Assembly: GCF_014205255.1 (NCBI RefSeq)
Contig: NZ_JACHNE010000001.1
Span: 6,448,001 to 6,512,000, forward strand
Direction of reading: 5' to 3'
Length of the DNA stretch: 64,000 nt
From: Streptomyces caelestis
GTDB taxonomy: Bacteria; Actinomycetota; Actinomycetes; Streptomycetales; Streptomycetaceae
Shown piece by piece: positions 55,817-64,000 of this stretch. The translations under genes and the position numbers were made by a program. The notes beneath the pieces were generated by a model, which saw nothing but the letters and a program-made list of their open reading frames with translations, had not been told where the DNA came from and did not search any database. How positions within the stretch are numbered: position 1 is the stretch's first letter; each line of letters opens with the position of its first letter.

Positions 55817-56770
55817 TCATCGCGGCCCCCGGTAGGTCAGGACAGCGGCGTTGAAGGTGGCACCCGCACCGACCGAGGCCATCACGTAGTGCCGGCCCTC
55901 CGTCAGCCGGCCTTCCTCGCGCAGCGTCGTGTAGTTGACGAAGACGTCGGAGGCGAAGCAGTGGCTGTACCGCGCGACGTTGTCCAGGAAGACGCGCTCG
56001 GCCGGGACGTCCAGCTCCGCGATGGTCTGCCGCCACGCCATCAGGTTGACGTTGTGCGGGATGATCAGGTCGATGTCGGGCAGCGTGAGCCCGGCCTCGT
56101 CGACGGCCCGCCGGACCACCTCCGCAAGCGTCGGAGCGTACGCCTTACCGAACCGGGCCAGATCTTCGGCGGGCAGTGAGACAAGATCCGAGAACTCGCC
56201 GAGGGTACGGCTGACATGGGACAGGACGGGGTGGCCCGTGCCGCCCGCCGCGACCAGGCAGGCCGCGGCGGCCTCACCCATGATCGCGGTGTTGGGAACC
56301 AGCCGGACCAGCGGGGAGAATGACTTCTCGCCCGTCACCACGAGCACCCGGTCGCGGGGGTCGCCGCCGTGCAGCAGCGCGGCGGCGACCCCCAGGGCGC
56401 CGAGCCCGGTGGCGCAGTTCTGCTGCGTCAGTGAGAACGCCTCGGCGTGACCGAGCCCGAGCCGGTCCCGCACCTCCCGGGCGACGTCCGTCGTCGGCGG
56501 TGCCACTTGGTGGATGGCCCGGGCATGGATCACGTACCGCACCCGGTGCGGCTCGGCGAGCCCGGCCACCATGTCCCGGGCCGCCGATACCACCAGGTCC
56601 ACCAAGGGAAGTTCGTCGTCGAGCCGCAGTGTGTGCAGTCCATGCACTCTGCGGAACAGCGAGACCTTCGCCCGGCTCAGACCGAGAGGCCGTGCCATCG
56701 CCTCCACCGCGACCGTTCGGCCGGGCATGGCGGACTCGATCCTCTCCAGGGTCAGCAGGGGCCGGGTCAT
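55817..56770 (-). CDS. KSIII-like condensing enzyme or acyltransferase (second)
   Basis: 317 residues, a paralogue of 54792-55790. Cys nucleophile in TQQNCATGLGALGVA, His in IIPHNVNLMAWRQTI, and again RYSHCFASDVF instead of a GNTS Asn motif. The two probably arose by duplication and may act as a pair. ATG 56770 overlaps the PKS stop (ATGA), with GGGGAGGG upstream. The gene is coupled to the PKS. Confidence 0.87.
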   Translation of the reverse strand: MTRPLLTLERIESAMPGRTVAVEAMARPLGLSRAKVSLFRRVHGLHTLRLDDELPLVDLVVSAARDMVAGLAEPHRVRYVIHARAIHQVAPPTTDVAREVRDRLGLGHAEAFSLTQQNCATGLGALGVAAALLHGGDPRDRVLVVTGEKSFSPLVRLVPNTAIMGEAAAACLVAAGGTGHPVLSHVSRTLGEFSDLVSLPAEDLARFGKAYAPTLAEVVRRAVDEAGLTLPDIDLIIPHNVNLMAWRQTIAELDVPAERVFLDNVARYSHCFASDVFVNYTTLREEGRLTEGRHYVMASVGAGATFNAAVLTYRGPR

Positions 56771-59700
56771 GCGCCCTCCCCGCCCCGGTCCGCAGCGAGG
56801 GCCGCCCGCAGCCACTCGTCCACCGCCCGGGCCGTCGTCGCCGCGTGCTCGCCCAGCATGGTGAAGTGGTCACCGGGGACGTCGACGACCGTGTCAGCCA
56901 GCGGCCAGCGCGGCCGGTCGTGCGTTCCGGAACGCTCCTGGGCCCGCACCAGCAGGGTGGGCACCCCGGCGCCCTCCGGGTCCCAGCCGTCGAAGGCACG
57001 CAGATAGCCGCCCATCGCGATCAGCCGGTGGTCGTCCATCCAGACGCTGCTCTCCGGGGCGAGCATCTGGTCGGCCACCATGGAGAGATCGTCCAGGTCC
57101 AGGGGACAGGCGAGGGTGTCGATCAGCACCACCGCGCGGGGCGCCGCGCTCCGCTCCACCAGCCGCCGCGCTACGGCGTGGGCGATCCACCCGCCGGTGG
57201 ACCGGCCGAGGAGCACCAGCCCCCGGTCCCCGGCGAGATCCAGGGCGGCCTGCGCCTGTGCGTCGGCCAGGGCCGTCAGCGACGCGGGCAGCCCCTCGCC
57301 GGGAGCGAATCCGGGAAGCGGCGGAACCGACACGGCGCGGCTCGGCAGAGCGGTGGTGAAGGCTGCGTACTCCTGCGGCCCGGAGATCGCGATCATGGAG
57401 GGGAAGCAGACCACCACGGGGCCGTCCTCCGGCCCGGCGGCCTTCGGGAAGGCGGTCGGTGCCGCGCTCCCGTCGAGAGTCGGCCGCAGCCGGGACGCCG
57501 TGACCAGCAGATCCACCGCGTCCCCGAGCCGGTGCCGTTCGTGGGCGTCGCGGAAGAGGCCGACCAGGGTGTCCCCGCCGTCCTGGCCCGTCGCCGGTGA
57601 GCCGGCCGTGACGGCCCCCAGTTGCCCGTCCACGAAGGCGGCCAGCTGCGCCGGCGTCGGATGGTCGAAGACCGCGGTGGCCGGGAGCCGCAGACCCGTG
57701 GCCTGGTTCACCGCGTTGCGCAGCTCCAGCGAGGTCAGCGAGTCGAACCCCAGGTCCCGGAAGGACGTCTCGGGGTCGACGGCGTCGGCACCGTCATGGC
57801 CGAGCACCCCGGCGACGGCGGTTGACACCGCCTCGGTGACGGCCTTGGACCGCTCCTCTCCGGTGAGCCCGGCCAGCCGGTCACGCAGCGTCGGACCGGC
57901 CGGGGCACCCGTCGCGGGCGCGGCGGCCGACGCGGAGCGCCGTGCCGTGCCGCGCACCAGGCCGCGCAGCAGCGGCGGCAGCGGCTGTGCCGAGCCGCGC
58001 AGGGCCTTGCGGTCCAGCCGTACGGGCACCAGGACGGCCCGTCCGTTCGCGCACGCGGCGTCGAAGAGGGCCGTGCCCTGCTCGGGGGAGATGGCCAGCA
58101 CGCCGTAGCGTTCCATCCTCTTGAGGTCCGCGGCCCCGAGCGTGCCGGCCATGCCGCCGCTGGGTTGCCACATGCCCCAGGCCAGCGCGGTGGCGGGCAG
58201 CCCCCGGACGGCGCGGTGCTGGGCCAGCGCGTCCAGGAAGGTGTTGCCCGCCGCGTAGCTGCCCTGTCCCGGGCTGCCCAGCGTGCCGGCGACCGAGGAG
58301 AACAGCACGAACGCCTTCAGGCCGGTGCCCTCGGTGAGTTCGTGCAGGTGCAGGGCCGCGTCCGCCTTGGGGCGCAGGACGGTGTCCAGCCGCTCCGGGG
58401 TCAGCGAGGTGACGACCCCGTCGTCGAGAACACCCGCGGTGTGGACCACGGCGGTCAGCGGATGCCCGGCCGGGACGGTGCCGAGGAGTCCCCTCAGCGC
58501 CTCGCGGTCGCTGACGTCGCACGCCGCGACGGTGACGTCCGCCCCCAGCTCGCGTAGTTCCGCGGTGAGCTCGGCGGCTCCGGGCGCGGAAGGTCCCGAG
58601 CGGCTGGTGAGCAGCAGCCGCTGGGCGCCGTGCTCGGTCACCAGGTGACGGGCGAGCAGCGCGCCGAGTTCGCCGGTGCCGCCCGTGATCAGCACGGTGC
58701 CCTGCCAGGCGGCGGGATCTGGTTCGATGTCCGCCGAGGTGGTGGCCCTGACCAAGCGAGGAGTGAGCAACGCCCCGCCGCGCACGGCGAGTTGAGGCTC
58801 ACCCGAGGCCAGCGCCGTCGCGAGGGCCGGGCCTTGGAGCTGTTCGCCGATGTCGCCGTCACCGTCGAGGTCGACGAGGACGAAACGCCCGGGCGCCTCC
58901 GACTGGGCCGACCGGACCAGGCCCCACACCGGGGCCGCGGCCAGGTCGGCAACGTCCTCGTCGGGCCGCGCCGCGACGGCCCGGCGGGTGACCAGCACCA
59001 GCCGGGACGGAGTCTCGGGGCCCTCGGTCAGCCAGGTCCGCAGCAGTTCGAGCACCTGGCCGGTGGTCTCCCGCAGAGCGCCCGCGAGGTCCGTGCCGGA
59101 GGCCCCGGCACAGTGCACGACGGTGTCCTGGGCCACGCCGCTGTCACCGGCCGGCGCCTCCAGCGCGGCCGCCGGGGTGGTGAAGTACCGTGCCGTGCGC
59201 GCCGGGGCGGTGCGGGAAGCCGACGGGAGCTCCGTCCAGTCCACCTGGTGGAGCCCGTCGGCCGCGGTCACGCGGGCGGCGCCGAGTTGCTCGCCCGAGG
59301 CGGCGCGAGAGACGAACCCCTCCACGGTGATGACCGGGTTGCCCTCCGGATCCGTGGCCGTCAGTGTGACCGTATCGGCGTCCTGGCGGGTGTAGCGGAC
59401 GCGCAGCGAGGAGGCCTCGAGCGCGTGCAGCCGCACGCCGTTCCAGGAGAAGGGCAGCCGGCCCGAGGGCGTGCCGTCACGCAGCTCCTCCCACGCCAGG
59501 GCGTGCAGGGCCGCGTCGAGCAGAGCCGGGTGCAGCCCGTACCGCGCCGCCTCCGCCGCCGGCTCGTCGGGGAGGTCCACCTGCGCGAACAACTCGTCTC
59601 CCCGCCGCCACACGGCGGTCAAGGCCTGGAAGGCGGGACCGTAGGCGAAACCGGTGTCGGCCAGCCGGTCGTAGAGGCCCTCGATGTCCACCTCGACGGC

Positions 59701-62700
59701 CTCCCGCGGCGGCCACTCGGCGATGCCGGTCGCCGGCGCGGCCTCCTCGGCGCGGGCGAGTCGGCCCGCGGCGTGCAGCGTCCACACCGCCTCGTCGTCG
59801 CCGGCCCCGTCGTCGGGCCGGGAATGCACGGTCACCTGGCGGCGACCGTCGGGCTCAGGAGGGCCGACGATCAGCTGGACCCGGATGCCCCCCTCCTCCG
59901 GCAGGACCATCGGCGCCTGGAGCGTCAGCTCCTCCACCGTCTCGTGCCCGGTGTGGGCACCGGCCAGGTTCGCCAGCTCCAGCAGTGCCGTACCGGGCAC
60001 CAAGGTCGTGTCGAAGACGACATGGTCGGCCAGCCACGGGTGGGTCCGACGGGAGAGGCGGCCGGTGAAGACCGCCGTGTCCCCGGCGGCCAGGGCGGTG
60101 ACGGCGCCGAGCAGCGGGTGGTCGGCCGCGGTGAGGCCTACCGAGGAGACGTCGCCGGGCGCGTCCGGCTCGTCCAGCCAGTACCGCTGCCGCTGGAAGG
60201 CATAGGTGGGCAGGTCGGTACGGCGTGCGCCCAGGCCCGCGAAGAACGCCTCCCAGTCCGCGGAGACACCGCGGACGTGCAGCTCGGCGACGGCCGTGGT
60301 GAGGGAGTGTTGCTCGGGCCGGTCCCGGCGCAGCAACGGCACGACCAGGGCATCGTGTTCGTCGCCGAGGCACTGGCGGGTCATGGCGGAGAGCGTCCCG
60401 TCCGGACCGAGCTCGACGAATGTCCCGACCTTCGCCTCCCGCAGCGTGGCGACCGCATCGGTGAAGCGGACGGCTTCGCGTACGTGCCGGACCCAGTACT
60501 CGGGCCGGCCCAGGGTGTCCGCACCGGCCACTTCTCCGGTGACGTCCGAGACCACGGGGATGACGGGAGCCGCGAACGTCAGGCTCTCCACCACTTCGGC
60601 GAACTCGTCCAGCATGCCGTCCATGTGGGGCGAGTGGAACGCATGGCTGACCGTGAGCCGCTTGGTCTTGCGTCCCTCCCGCTCGAAACGCGCGGCGACG
60701 GCGGTGACGACGTCCTCGTCACCCGAGAGGACGAGTGAGCCGGGGCCGTTGAGCGCGGCGATCGAGGCCCGGTCCTCGGCGCCGGCGAGGGCGGCGAGGG
60801 CCTCCTCCTCGGTGGCCTGGACGGCGACCATCGCGCCGCCCCCGGGCAGGTTCTGCATGAGCCGCCCGCGGGCCGTGACGAGCTTGGCCGCGTCCGGGAG
60901 CGAGAGCACCCCGGCGACATGGGCGGCGGCGATCTCGCCGATGGAGTGGCCGGTGACGAAGTCGGGCCGCACACCCCAGCCTTCGAGCAGCCGGAACAGC
61001 GCCACCTCCAGGGCGAAGAGGGCCGGCTGGGTGTATTCGGTCCGGTCGAGCAGGCCGCCGGCGTCCTCGTCGGCGAAGACGACCTGGCGCAGGGGTCGGT
61101 CGAGGTGCTCGTCGAGCGCGTCGCACACCGCGTCCAGGGCGGCCGCGAACGCGGGATACGTGGCGTACAGCGCGCGTCCCATGCCGAGCCGCTGGCTGCC
61201 CTGGCCGGTGAAGAGGAACGCGGTCCTGCCGGCCGCCCGGGCCTGGCCGCGGACAGCGTGTGCGGTCGGAGCGCCGTCGGCGACCGCCTCGAGGGTGGAG
61301 ACCAGACTGTCGCGGTCGCCCGCGGTGAGAACGGCGCGGTGTTCCATCGCGGCGCGTGAGGTGGCCAGGGAGTAGGCGATGTCGAGGGGATCCTCCCCGC
61401 CCAGGGCCGCCAGTAACTTCCCGGCCTGGGCGCGCAGCGCCTCGGCGCTCCGTCCGGACAGCAGCCAGGGGAGGACGAAGCCCTCGGGCAGCTCCGGTCG
61501 CGCAGCGGCCTCGGGCGCCGCCGCGCCGGCCGTGTCGGCGGGGGCGGGCTCCTCGAGGATGACGTGGGCGTTGGTGCCGCTGATGCCGAAGCTGGAGATG
61601 CCCGCCCGGCGCACCCGGTCGGAGGCGGGCCACTCGACCGGCTCGGTGAGCAGCCGGACGTCGCCGGCGGACCAGTCCACGTGCGGGCTCGGCGCGTCCA
61701 CGTGCAGGGTCCTGGGCAGCCGGCCGTGCTCCATGGCCTTGATCATCTTTATGATGCCGCCGATTCCCGCGGCTGACTGGGTGTGACCCACGTTGGACTT
61801 CAGCGAACCGAGCCACAGCGGTCGCCCGTCGCGCCCCTGGCCGTAGGTGGCCAGCACTGCGTTGGCCTCGATGGGGTCGCCGAGCTTGGTGCCGGTGCCG
61901 TGTCCCTCGACCGCGTCCACGTCGCTCGCCTTGAGTCCGGCGGCGGCCAGCGCCTCCCGGATCAGCTTCTCCTGCGACGGGCCGTGCGGGGCGGTCAGTC
62001 CGTTGCTCGCGCCGTCCTGGTTGACGGCCGAGCCGCGGATCACGGCCAGGACGCGGTGCCCGCGGCGGCGGGCGTCGGACAGCCGCTCCACGATCAGGGA
62101 GCCCACACCCTCGGCCCAGGAGGTGCCGTTGGCGGCGGCGGCGTAGGACTTGGCCCTCCCGTCGGGCGCCAGGCCGCGCTGCCGGCTGAACTCCGTGAAG
62201 GAGAAGGGCGTGGCCATCAGCATCACACCGCTCACGACCGCCAGGCCGCACTCGCCCCTCCGCAGCGACTGGCCCGCCATGTGCAGGGCCACCAGGGAGG
62301 AGGAGCACGCCGTGTTGACGGTCACGGCGGGGCCGTCGAAGCCGAAGGAGTACGAGATGCGGCCCGAGGCGACGCTTCCCGCGCTGCCGACGCCGAGGTA
62401 GCCGTCGAAGCCCTCGACCGGCGTCTTGAGGAAGCGGAGGCCGTATTCGTCGAACATGATGCCGACGAAGACGCCGGTGTCGCTGCCGCGCAGGGTGTCC
62501 GGGACGAGCCCGGCGTTCTCGAACGCCTCCCACGTGGTCTCCAGCAGCAGACGCTGCTGGGGGTCGACGGTGACGGCCTCGCGCGGGGAGATGCCGAAGA
62601 AGCCGGCGTCGAAGTCGGCGGCGTCGTGCAGGAAGCCGCCCTCGCGGACATAGCTCTTGCCGATGCTCTCCGGGTCCGCGTCGTACAGGTTCTCCAGGTC

Positions 62701-62955
62701 CCAGCCCCGGTCGGTCGGGAACCCGGTGATCGCGTCGCGGCCCTCGTCCACCAGCCGCCACAGCTCGTCGGGCGTGGTCACACCGCCGGGGAACCGGCAG
62801 CTCATGCCGACGATCGCCAGGGGCTCGGTGTCCCGTTCCGTCACCTGCCGCAGGCGGGCCTCTACGCGGTCGAGTTCGGCGGTCGTGCGCTTGAGGTACT
62901 GCAACAGCTGCGCTTCGGTGGACATGTTCTCGTCGGACATGATCTGGTCGGGCAT
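56767..62955 (-). CDS. Type I polyketide synthase, single module with thioesterase
   Basis: 2062 residues. N-terminal docking helix (LLQYLKRTTAELDRVEARLR), KS (Cys in TVNTACSSSLVALH; His in EGHGTGTKLGDP and KSNVGHTQSAAG), AT (GHSIGEIAAAHVAGVLSL with HAFH, so malonyl-CoA), DH (HPWLADHVVFDTTLVPG), no ER, KR (TGGTGELGALLARHL; LDD in HTAGVLDDGVV, a B-type ketoreductase; catalytic Tyr in GQGSYAAGNTFLDAL), ACP (GFDSLTSLELRNAV) and TE (Ser in GRSTGGW, His in GDHFTML). It adds one malonyl unit with reduction and dehydration and releases the chain. The docking helix fits the C-terminal tail of the neighbour at 63021. ATG 62955 is used; 62940 is an alternative. Confidence 0.95.
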   Translation of the reverse strand: MPDQIMSDENMSTEAQLLQYLKRTTAELDRVEARLRQVTERDTEPLAIVGMSCRFPGGVTTPDELWRLVDEGRDAITGFPTDRGWDLENLYDADPESIGKSYVREGGFLHDAADFDAGFFGISPREAVTVDPQQRLLLETTWEAFENAGLVPDTLRGSDTGVFVGIMFDEYGLRFLKTPVEGFDGYLGVGSAGSVASGRISYSFGFDGPAVTVNTACSSSLVALHMAGQSLRRGECGLAVVSGVMLMATPFSFTEFSRQRGLAPDGRAKSYAAAANGTSWAEGVGSLIVERLSDARRRGHRVLAVIRGSAVNQDGASNGLTAPHGPSQEKLIREALAAAGLKASDVDAVEGHGTGTKLGDPIEANAVLATYGQGRDGRPLWLGSLKSNVGHTQSAAGIGGIIKMIKAMEHGRLPRTLHVDAPSPHVDWSAGDVRLLTEPVEWPASDRVRRAGISSFGISGTNAHVILEEPAPADTAGAAAPEAAARPELPEGFVLPWLLSGRSAEALRAQAGKLLAALGGEDPLDIAYSLATSRAAMEHRAVLTAGDRDSLVSTLEAVADGAPTAHAVRGQARAAGRTAFLFTGQGSQRLGMGRALYATYPAFAAALDAVCDALDEHLDRPLRQVVFADEDAGGLLDRTEYTQPALFALEVALFRLLEGWGVRPDFVTGHSIGEIAAAHVAGVLSLPDAAKLVTARGRLMQNLPGGGAMVAVQATEEEALAALAGAEDRASIAALNGPGSLVLSGDEDVVTAVAARFEREGRKTKRLTVSHAFHSPHMDGMLDEFAEVVESLTFAAPVIPVVSDVTGEVAGADTLGRPEYWVRHVREAVRFTDAVATLREAKVGTFVELGPDGTLSAMTRQCLGDEHDALVVPLLRRDRPEQHSLTTAVAELHVRGVSADWEAFFAGLGARRTDLPTYAFQRQRYWLDEPDAPGDVSSVGLTAADHPLLGAVTALAAGDTAVFTGRLSRRTHPWLADHVVFDTTLVPGTALLELANLAGAHTGHETVEELTLQAPMVLPEEGGIRVQLIVGPPEPDGRRQVTVHSRPDDGAGDDEAVWTLHAAGRLARAEEAAPATGIAEWPPREAVEVDIEGLYDRLADTGFAYGPAFQALTAVWRRGDELFAQVDLPDEPAAEAARYGLHPALLDAALHALAWEELRDGTPSGRLPFSWNGVRLHALEASSLRVRYTRQDADTVTLTATDPEGNPVITVEGFVSRAASGEQLGAARVTAADGLHQVDWTELPSASRTAPARTARYFTTPAAALEAPAGDSGVAQDTVVHCAGASGTDLAGALRETTGQVLELLRTWLTEGPETPSRLVLVTRRAVAARPDEDVADLAAAPVWGLVRSAQSEAPGRFVLVDLDGDGDIGEQLQGPALATALASGEPQLAVRGGALLTPRLVRATTSADIEPDPAAWQGTVLITGGTGELGALLARHLVTEHGAQRLLLTSRSGPSAPGAAELTAELRELGADVTVAACDVSDREALRGLLGTVPAGHPLTAVVHTAGVLDDGVVTSLTPERLDTVLRPKADAALHLHELTEGTGLKAFVLFSSVAGTLGSPGQGSYAAGNTFLDALAQHRAVRGLPATALAWGMWQPSGGMAGTLGAADLKRMERYGVLAISPEQGTALFDAACANGRAVLVPVRLDRKALRGSAQPLPPLLRGLVRGTARRSASAAAPATGAPAGPTLRDRLAGLTGEERSKAVTEAVSTAVAGVLGHDGADAVDPETSFRDLGFDSLTSLELRNAVNQATGLRLPATAVFDHPTPAQLAAFVDGQLGAVTAGSPATGQDGGDTLVGLFRDAHERHRLGDAVDLLVTASRLRPTLDGSAAPTAFPKAAGPEDGPVVVCFPSMIAISGPQEYAAFTTALPSRAVSVPPLPGFAPGEGLPASLTALADAQAQAALDLAGDRGLVLLGRSTGGWIAHAVARRLVERSAAPRAVVLIDTLACPLDLDDLSMVADQMLAPESSVWMDDHRLIAMGGYLRAFDGWDPEGAGVPTLLVRAQERSGTHDRPRWPLADTVVDVPGDHFTMLGEHAATTARAVDEWLRAALAADRGGEGA

Positions 62956-63020
62956 CCTCAGCTTCTCTTCGCTAGGCGCGGTCGGGTCCGGGAGTCGTGG
63001 GCGCGAGGGCCGTGGCGGGA

Positions 63021-64000
63021 TCACCCGGTGTCGTCCCGGTGCGGGAGTCTGGTGTCCAGGTAGGCGAGCAGTTCCTCGGCGGACGCCGCTTCGACGGGCT
63101 TGCCGGCGGAAGCCCCCTCCGGTGCGGGCGTGAGCCGGTCCAGCAGGGCGCCCAGCCGTGTGACGAGTTCGGTGCGGAGGCTCTCGCCGGCGTCGTCACC
63201 GCTGAGTCCGGCGGCGGCCTCCTCCAGCCGGTCCAGGGCCGCCGTCAGGGACACGGACGCGCCTTCGGCGGTCGTGGTGAGCCGGGTCCACAGATGGTCG
63301 GCGAGCGCCCGCGGAGTCGGCTGGTCGAAGACCGTCGTCGGGGTCAGCGGGAGGCCGGTCAGCTCGCTGAGCAGCTCGCCCAGGACCACGGCGGCCAGGG
63401 AGTTGACGCCGAGGGCCAGGAAGCTCTCTTCGCCGGACGCGGTGCGCAGCTCCGCGCTCTCCGTCGCGTCGGCCGCGGCGTCGAGCACCTGCTGGAGGAG
63501 CAGTTTGCGGCCGGCGTCCTTCGGGAGCTCCGCCAGCCGCTCGCGCAGTTCCTCCGCCGGGCCGGCCCCCTGCGACGCCGTGGCGGTGTCGCCGAGGACG
63601 CCGAGCTGGGCGTAGAGGTCGAGCTGGTCGTCCGAGAGCCAGTACTCGGCGATCCGGCCGTCCTCGAAGCGCAGGATGTCCACGCCGCGGAAGGTGACGC
63701 GGGTGCCGGCGGGGGCGGTGGCGGCGGCGGGGCGGCCACCTTGCCAAGTGCCCTCGAACACCCATCGGCCGATGGCGTAGTCGCCGACGATGAACGGGCC
63801 CAGTTCTCCGGTGATCCGGGCGTCGTCGTCGAAGGAGGAACGGAAGGCAGCGATCCACGAGGCGACGGACGGGCCGTCGCTGAGGGTCCCGGGGTCCGGC
63901 ATGCCGTATCGGGGGAGGTTGACCCGCATGGTGCGCGACAGGATGGTGTCGGCGATGGCGAAGTCGCCGTTCCACAGCCGGGACCAGGCGTCCCACAGTT
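63021..64000 (-). CDS. SnoaL-ACP didomain with docking tail, cut by the edge
   Basis: The frame is open at 64000, so the start is outside. In translation order it reads LWDAWSRLWNGDFAIADTIL, a SnoaL-like domain ending RIAEYWLSDDQLDLYAQLGV, then an ACP (FLALGVNSLAAVVLGELLSE; phosphopantetheine Ser present, but Asn instead of Asp before it), then an acidic helical tail (SLTAALDRLEEAAAGLSG, LRTELVTRLGALLDRL) that looks like a PKS C-terminal docking domain. It is probably the donor ACP for the PKS at 56767-62955. Either a short SnoaL-ACP protein or the end of a longer PKS. The TGA is at 63023-63021. Confidence 0.82.
   Translation of the reverse strand, partial: LWDAWSRLWNGDFAIADTILSRTMRVNLPRYGMPDPGTLSDGPSVASWIAAFRSSFDDDARITGELGPFIVGDYAIGRWVFEGTWQGGRPAAATAPAGTRVTFRGVDILRFEDGRIAEYWLSDDQLDLYAQLGVLGDTATASQGAGPAEELRERLAELPKDAGRKLLLQQVLDAAADATESAELRTASGEESFLALGVNSLAAVVLGELLSELTGLPLTPTTVFDQPTPRALADHLWTRLTTTAEGASVSLTAALDRLEEAAAGLSGDDAGESLRTELVTRLGALLDRLTPAPEGASAGKPVEAASAEELLAYLDTRLPHRDDTG

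Larger units (their letters stand above)
46569..64000 (-). other. Biosynthetic gene cluster (type I PKS with amino-acyl starter genes)
   Basis: Thirteen consecutive minus-strand genes run from the right edge to 46569, 30 bases from the convergent tdk stop. Neighbours overlap by four bases (ATGA) or are separated by fewer than 66 bases except before the AMP ligase (178 bases), so most form one operon. The genes cover amino-acid activation, ACP, decarboxylation, deamination/amination, condensation, ACP activation and export. The cluster continues past 64000. No transposase, integrase or repeat was seen at the tdk border. Confidence 0.85.

Overview
This window is a high-GC chromosomal segment of a Streptomyces-type actinomycete. 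The best marker is the principal sigma factor gene hrdB (17367-18905) sitting directly behind a 295-residue GntR-family protein that matches the sporulation regulator WhiH. Other support comes from the parE and parC topoisomerase IV genes, a DUF7455 zinc-ribbon protein, an N-terminal-GNAT Pat acetyltransferase, GTG and TTG starts, several likely leaderless promoters and GC-biased third codon positions. No tRNA, rRNA, CRISPR array or intact insertion sequence was recognised.

Region 1 (1-16000) holds mostly conserved genes: the end of a YdbC-like protein, a histidine phosphatase and an ADP-ribosylglycohydrolase in tandem, the remnants of a divergent MFS pump/TetR regulator pair, rnhB, two proteins of unknown function, a RecQ helicase carrying an extra phosphoribosyltransferase-like end, a DUF4192 protein, a glycogen-debranching-type protein, a NUDIX protein with a DNA-binding tail, and a fused ABC ATPase-permease.

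Region 2 (16000-46550) is the developmental and housekeeping core. In order it has whiH, hrdB, a secreted trypsin-like protease, parE, a YjcH/ActP-like acetate-type symporter pair facing a CitA/DcuS-type two-component system, an iron-box-controlled sucrase/ferredoxin-like gene, two divergent citrate synthase paralogues around palindromic operators, a CobW-type metallochaperone, parC, an M16 peptidase pair, an M23 peptidase behind a c-di-AMP (ydaO) riboswitch, a GntR regulator, HPr (ptsH), Pat, a DUF5998 protein, a phosphodiesterase and thymidine kinase. Several central-metabolism genes here (symporter, citrate synthases, Pat, HPr) touch acetyl-CoA or carbon use.

Region 3 (46569 to the right edge) is an accessory biosynthetic cluster, entirely on the minus strand and beginning immediately beyond thymidine kinase. 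In transcription order it has a SnoaL-ACP protein with a docking tail (cut by the edge), a type I PKS (KS-AT-DH-KR-ACP-TE), two KSIII-like enzymes, a BtrK-like PLP decarboxylase, a free ACP, a shortened thiolase-fold protein, a phosphopantetheinyl transferase, a hotdog ammonia-lyase of the 3-aminobutyryl/beta-alanyl-CoA family, an MFS exporter, a free SnoaL protein, an acyl-AMP ligase and a dihydrolipoyl dehydrogenase. Many of these genes overlap by ATGA. The set suggests that an amino acid is loaded on the free ACP, decarboxylated, and then deaminated at the beta position (for example aspartate to beta-alanyl to acryloyl thioester) to make an unusual polyketide starter. That combination is the most interesting candidate system in the window; the proposed chemistry is inference.
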